Positions 61,501-64,000 of a stretch of DNA of 64,000 nt are shown here, one piece after another. Source of the DNA: Aspidiotus rigidus (Eukaryota; Arthropoda; Insecta; Hemiptera; Diaspididae). The notes below the pieces were generated by a model, which saw nothing but the letters and a program-made list of their open reading frames with translations, ran no database searches and was not told the DNA's origin. A program made the translations under genes and the position numbers. The stretch lies in NCBI GenBank assembly GCA_035079385.1, contig JAVHKY010000078.1, positions 141,501 through 205,500 of the forward strand, read 5' to 3'. Numbering within the stretch: the stretch's first letter is position 1; every line of letters starts with the position of its first letter.

Positions 61501-63808
61501 TAGGGAGGTAGGATTGGAATATGACTCAAGTTTAGTTAGAAGTTTACTTATAACATCTTGTCAGATTACCACCTCGGGCGTGGGAATCTTTAGGTACTGT
61601 CGGATATCTTTGTTTCTTTCATACCAATACATCCTTATGATAGTACAGAGGACTACGCTTTCGTATCTTTCAACAGACTGCGGCTTGGAGTGGCTGGCGC
61701 TGCCATGGACTGCCATCTCATACATCCATGTTGGTCTCATTAGTATAAGATAGGTTAACCGCTTGCTGTCTAGGGACTTTTGGGAGTACCTCTCCAGCAG
61801 CTAGTAGAATTTTCTCATCATTTCATTCGTCTGAAGTCTCTATAAGCAAATGTATTCCTTCTAGTTTAATTTCAAGTCCAGATAAATTCCTTATTATACT
61901 CCAACACGTCAATCTTCAGAATTAGCTACTTGCCCATATTCACTGGATATGAAATGTACGGCCGTAAAGTGAACACAATTTAGTCAGACTTCACATAATT
62001 TATTTTTCTCTCCATCTTCGTGACCGGTGAAACAACCCTTTATTAATACCTCTCTGTAGTTCCAATACCGCTTCCTGGTAATTATCAGAAACTGTTAGGA
62101 TTGCAGTATGGTCTGCAAACACGGATGGAAATTGTTGAACCGGACGGGTTGCAAACGGTAGAGCAGCGGTCACAACGCAACACACTCTCGTGCGGAACTC
62201 CTGCTTGGATTGATTGCCAGTCTGATTTTTGTTGATCCAAGATGCCACAGAATACTAGTCCTCGAAAGTATGAATCCACAATGTTGACCATAACTGAGGG
62301 AAGAAGTTCCTTCAATTTGGCAATCCGACTGTCGAGCCAGACTTTGTCAAAAATTGTTCGTATCAAAAGATACTGCTAAACAGAACTTATTCTCCAAAGC
62401 ATTACCCACCGTTTTTGTTAGTCAGTGGAATCAGGCCTGAATTTACGTGTAGGCAGCTGCCTAGAGTGGTAAATTTTTTGGGGCGGCGCTTTTTTCCTCT
62501 TTTTTTCTTTTGTTCGCGAGCAAAAAATTTTTTACCAGAGGCCGCAGTTTTCTGTCTGCCTACGGCGGCTCAACTGATAAATCCGCCCCGGGGTGGACTC
62601 ATTTAATATTGCTATACTTTTTTCTAAAACCATACTGGAAGTCTGATATCAGTTTATTTTAAGCTATGTTAGGCTCTAATCACGTTAGCAGTGTTAGCAG
62701 TAGCTTTCCGACAAGTTTAGCTGATATAGAAAGAAAAGAAATGAGTCTGTATGATGACCCAACGCTTGGTGGCTTACCTGGCTCGGAAATCATTAGAATA
62801 GGGACTTTCTGCCATCTGTTGGGGAAGTATCTTAGTCTCGAGACAACTTTAATGATACAAGTCAGGAGAACTATCCCTTTGCAAACATAGTTCTCTGATC
62901 ATACGATTGTTAAGTTTGTCATGCCCACGTGACTTCTCCAAGTTCAGCTGAACATTTTAAATTGAAAAAGTATAAATTAGTGTTATATTTATGAAGAATC
63001 CTCTTTGGGGAGGGTCCTTATTTATATAAAACTAGCTGACAGCAATGCGAATGATATTTGATTTATACATTACTTTTGATTGAAAACTTCTCAACGCAAT
63101 AAAAATACATAATTATTACCAAGTGTACAATTAAATTGTGTGAGAAATCATGTACACATTGTTTCGAGGAGGACGGGGGGGGGGGGGTATACATATTCTT
63201 GTAGCTACAATATGCTCATATGTCTTCTCAATAAAGTCATCATTACAAAATTTCATTTCAAAATATTTTCCTTTGAGAAAAAAAATTGTAGGTATATAAT
63301 CGAAAATGAACATTTTTTCAACATTAAAAGGAATTTCCTGCTTTTGTATGAGAACAGGATTTGCTGGTCCAAAATGGCCTAATAAACCAGCTTTGTTTTG
63401 TCTCCTTTTCTTGTTGCACAGGCAAATTTTGCAAGAAGTAGTGATAGTTCTAGCGTGTTTATAAATATTGGAGAAGAAATAATGATTTTTTACCATGAGG
63501 TATATTTTTAGAGATCCGATGTGACCATAGTGTGTATTGTTTTCAATAATTCTATACCTGTTTGTTCTGACAGTGCAACTTTTTATTTCTTTCTCAAGTA
63601 AATATGAAGAAAATTGAATTTACTCATTACAAATTGTTATCAATTAGCAAAATAGGACACGTCAGGAAGAGGCAAAGCAATTAATGTATGTACAACACAA
63701 ATAATTACATTATATATATTCAATACTCACAGCAATCATATATAGCTGTGCGATTTTATATTCTTCTACAGACAATGGTAAGGGTATTCTATATTCTTTG
63801 ATCAGCAT
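43573..63808 (-). CDS. rdgB: rdgB/PITPNM, membrane-associated phosphatidylinositol transfer protein
   Basis: Exons in order: 63731-63808, 60282-60417, 59761-59964, 59546-59667, 59354-59465, 58973-59276, 58539-58675, 58358-58444, 58111-58281, 57820-58000, 56756-56973, 56587-56658, 53614-53695, 53389-53528, 53130-53297, 52867-53043, 52645-52793, 52442-52573, 45099-45207, 44656-44815, 44438-44587, 44094-44274, 43573-44013. All phases agree: 1236 codons, close to the family's size. Domains: PITP (1-260; [44 protein letters not shown]); an acidic FFDC stretch near 360, possibly the FFAT motif that binds [27 protein letters not shown] domain ([35 protein letters not shown]); LNS2 ([44 protein letters not shown]). 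Known role: moves PI and phosphatidic acid at ER-plasma membrane contacts during phospholipase C signalling. The last 55 residues look like read-through of a missed final intron (donor at AAAG|GTCAG). Confidence 0.93.
44878..45087. mobile_element. MITE in rdgB intron 19
   Basis: Inverted ends GGGCAGTTGTACCAA and TTGGTACAACTGGTCC enclose about 180 bases with TTTAAAC/GTTTAA words. It lies between exons 19 and 20. Confidence 0.55.
45215..46150 (+). mobile_element. 5'-truncated Penelope-like element with GIY-YIG endonuclease
   Basis: The frame at 45194-45418 reads like the end of a Penelope RT ([29 protein letters not shown]). After a frame change, 45420-45851 encodes [20 protein letters not shown], then FEIRRKEH: the GIY-YIG nuclease with the CxxC insert typical of Penelope-like elements, plus GKHCNEENH and a basic tail. 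Family role: the endonuclease nicks the target and primes reverse transcription. Downstream, 45852-46150 has CCAATCACA/CCAATAAGA box repeats and CTGATGATGGGATAACACCC followed by GAAAGTAC, like the CTGAxGA...CCCGAAA hammerhead-type motif of this class. Inserted antisense to rdgB, with its left edge within about 10-30 bases of the acceptor of exon 19. Confidence 0.85.
46239..47540 (+). pseudogene. Gypsy-2 gag (frameshifted at both ends)
   Basis: The likely start ATGGTGAAG (46239) is one base out of frame with the main gag frame, whose N-terminus [20 protein letters not shown], then NELADRLEK, looks like a SAP-type motif. Coiled coil with DQKLEQNK repeats (about residues 45-75 of the frame from 46362); capsid-like region [20 protein letters not shown] to [15 protein letters not shown]. 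Near 47360 the frame is lost: the zinc-knuckle remnant [15 protein letters not shown] is in another frame and lacks its first Cys. Confidence 0.85.
47537..48199 (+). pseudogene. Gypsy-2 protease and connector, active site altered
   Basis: The active site, normally Asp-Thr/Ser-Gly, reads [10 protein letters not shown], i.e. Asp-Cys-Ala. [11 protein letters not shown] matches the second half of the retropepsin fold. The frame is lost near 48115 where the RT frame takes over. Confidence 0.85.
48096..49352 (+). CDS. Gypsy-2 reverse transcriptase and RNase H (intact segment)
   Basis: 418 codons open throughout. [21 protein letters not shown], then [23 protein letters not shown] (first catalytic Asp), [22 protein letters not shown] (YMDD), [30 protein letters not shown]. 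RNase [40 protein letters not shown] (the usual Asp/Glu/Asp series). No Met is required at its start because it would be part of a polyprotein. It is the best-preserved part of the element. Confidence 0.92.
   Translation: MTRLQSGSDPFAKEAEMKRQLEEMLKPGVIEPSSSPWALPVTLAPKKDGTLRFCVDFRKLNDVTVKDSYPLPRMDDLFDILKGARWFSVIDMKSGFWQVEVHPDDKEKTAFCTTGGLWQFNVMPFGLCNAPATFERLVEKILKDIIGKICLVYMDDVIVFSETPEEHIEHLRIVFQKLQEAGLKLSLKKCSLFKKEVTYLGHIVSADGLKTDPRKVEAITQWPTPKDRTEVKSFLSLCSYYRRFVKNFANIVKPLNRLTEKEHPFEWTSECQEAFNELKKRMCSTPVLAYPDPTERFILDTDCSNFAMGAVLSQEYESGERIIAYFSKTLSKTEQNYCVTRKELLAVIKSMKNFHKYLYGQKFLLRTDHAALQWIMNFKEPEGQMATWLQYLQTYTFEIIHWRGKSHQNADSLSRRPC
49425..50713 (+). pseudogene. Gypsy-2 integrase (one frameshift)
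   Basis: Two frames, 49425-49781 and 49730-50713, shifted near 49730 in the zinc-binding region ([12 protein letters not shown], then [10 protein letters not shown]). The core has all three acidic residues ([25 protein letters not shown]). The C-terminal [18 protein letters not shown] strand and KVVHRNRL end fit Gypsy integrases. Stop at 50711-50713. Confidence 0.92.
50730..51154 (+). repeat. Gypsy-2 3' LTR, 425 bp
   Basis: Preceded by the polypurine tract GAGGAGGGGAAAG; begins TGTGGCGTTCTG and ends TAGAACGTCACA, an inverted-repeat TG...CA pair. Contains TATAAATAG (about 50948) as a likely promoter. Confidence 0.85.
51412..51808. mobile_element. MITE in rdgB intron 18
   Basis: Ends ATGGACTGTGTTATTGTGAC and its imperfect complement (GTTATCACAAATAACACAGTCC). 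Inner CATTTAGCATTTTGCTCCCA and ACATGTGGAGCA blocks occur inverted in the other half. Copies: 34545-34905 (reversed) and a partial at 57300-57415. Confidence 0.7.
53696..56586. other. rdgB intron 12 with unassigned ORF remnants
   Basis: A plus-strand frame near 53762-53895 reads [20 protein letters not shown] and then [13 protein letters not shown]; a coiled-coil-like stretch follows at 54020-54140 ([15 protein letters not shown]), and another frame at 55190-55310 reads [21 protein letters not shown] recognise none of them; they could be remnants of a mobile element. A weak tRNA-like SINE-type stretch occurs near 54670-54740. Includes the MITE at 56166-56301. Confidence 0.4.
56166..56301. mobile_element. 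MITE hairpin, 136 bp, in rdgB intron 12
   Basis: Ends GTGACCTGTGGTGAGAAAAG and CATTTTCTCATTGCAGGTCAC pair along almost the whole length (GGAACACCATTT...AAATGGTGTTCC in the middle). Confidence 0.75.
57219..57270. repeat. 26-bp tandem duplication
   Basis: CTTTCGCTGCTCGTACAGTA plus ATATA occurs twice in tandem in rdgB intron 10. Confidence 0.85.
57464..57645. mobile_element. MITE in rdgB intron 10
   Basis: Arms of about 50 bases (TGCTGGATACTACCACAAGA and complement; CATTGTT ends). The centre matches, in opposite sense, the centre of the MITE at 6636-6905 (GTTAACCAGCAGAGTAAAAG). Confidence 0.75.
60565..60722. mobile_element. Short MITE in rdgB intron 1
   Basis: Imperfect inverted ends ATTGTAGCAAGGAGTC and GAGCTCCTCGCTACAAT. 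No ORF of note. Confidence 0.45.
60840..61095 (+). repeat. Inverted copy of the 63180-63400 repeat
   Basis: AAAGGAAAATATTTCAAAAT, ATATGAGCATATTGTA and the AATACAAAAGCAG block recur, in order and on the opposite strand, at 63180-63400. It therefore belongs to the same retroelement family as the integrase remnant there. Confidence 0.6.
61500..62370 (-). pseudogene. LINE (Jockey-like) reverse transcriptase remnant
   Basis: The minus-strand frame at 62085-62366 reads [20 protein letters not shown] and [14 protein letters not shown], the LINE RT motifs around the first catalytic Asp and the GVPQGSVL block. After a frameshift, 62000-62248 has [19 protein letters not shown], the FADD box with its second Asp replaced by His. 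Further traces run to about 61500. Dead. Confidence 0.75.
62423..62600. mobile_element. MITE with CAGGCCTGAATTTA end
   Basis: Left CAGGCCTGAATTTACGTGTA and right GATAAATCCGCCCCG pair, as do TAGGCAGCTGCCTA and TGCCTACGGCGGCTC. The CAGGGGCGGATTTA-type end is common in hAT-like non-autonomous elements. Confidence 0.5.
63131..63496 (-). pseudogene. Retroelement integrase zinc-finger remnant
   Basis: The minus-strand frame reads [20 protein letters not shown] and then [18 protein letters not shown]: the His-x-CxxC part of an HHCC integrase N-terminus and the linker to the core. The rest ([15 protein letters not shown]) only loosely resembles the first catalytic strand. A run of 13 G lies at about 63175-63187. 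Confidence 0.6.
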
Positions 63809-64000
63809 GATGTTGCTCTATGATTCACTGAAGTTCGATTGATGAAGATTTGACGGACATGTGAGTTGTTTCTAAATGAATGATAGATTCAGAAAATTAT
63901 TATAGCCAATAAAAGAAATGGAAATTTAATTTGGTCCGGTCAGCGCTAGCATTGTTACTGTTAGAATCCCTCATTAGAGTACAAGATTCTGTCATTATTA
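63809..64000 (-). promoter_or_regulatory. rdgB upstream region
   Basis: The 192 bases before the rdgB start codon reach the window edge. They may include 5' UTR or an intron of it. No convincing core promoter motif seen. Confidence 0.3.

Overview
The window is nuclear DNA of an animal, most likely an insect or another arthropod. It holds three spliced or intronless metazoan genes embedded in AT-rich DNA that is dominated by transposable elements. The element types seen are Helitrons with OTU domains, Gypsy elements, a Penelope element, a Jockey-like LINE remnant and many palindromic MITEs. The insect order cannot be settled from the sequence alone. There is no CRISPR, operon or bacterial signal. 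Host genes: (1) 1-1805, minus strand, is the 5' part of PRMT3: four exons with the C2H2 zinc finger and the start of the methyltransferase fold; the gene runs off the left edge. (2) 38596-39933, plus strand, is an essentially intronless ASZ1/GASZ gene (ankyrin repeats plus SAM domain; piRNA pathway), with a candidate extra 3' exon that would add a membrane anchor. (3) 63808 down to 43573, minus strand, is rdgB/PITPNM (PITP, DDHD and LNS2 domains); I could place 23 exons whose phases all agree, giving 1236 codons. Layout: 2.1-8.8 kb is a cluster of nested foldback elements and MITEs. From 9.4 to 24.7 kb lies one decayed Gypsy-type retrotransposon (call it Gypsy-1) split by three insertions: a 122-bp hAT-like MITE (8-bp target duplication), a 1.9-kb MULE-like element (10-bp duplication) and a 9.6-kb OTU-type Helitron. 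The Helitron carries an approximately 895-bp pure TTC repeat and was itself hit by a 1.6-kb hAT-like element (8-bp duplication) that contains a further foldback. From 25 to 34.5 kb is a cluster of other Helitron copies and fragments, some joined tail to head. From 34.5 to 38.5 kb are more foldback elements, ending about 100 bp upstream of ASZ1. Inside rdgB, the 7.2-kb intron between exons 18 and 19 holds a 5'-truncated Penelope-like element (GIY-YIG endonuclease) abutting a second Gypsy element (Gypsy-2) with a clear 3' LTR but no recognisable 5' LTR. Other rdgB introns hold MITEs, a LINE reverse transcriptase remnant and an integrase remnant. The host genes are in good condition and look functional. 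Nearly all element genes carry frameshifts, stops or lost catalytic residues and are probably inactive. The most unusual items are the third ORF of Gypsy-1 (24201-24707), which I cannot assign; the very long TTC tract; the tail-to-head Helitron junctions; the possible anchor exon of ASZ1; and the Penelope insertion within a few bases of an rdgB splice acceptor.
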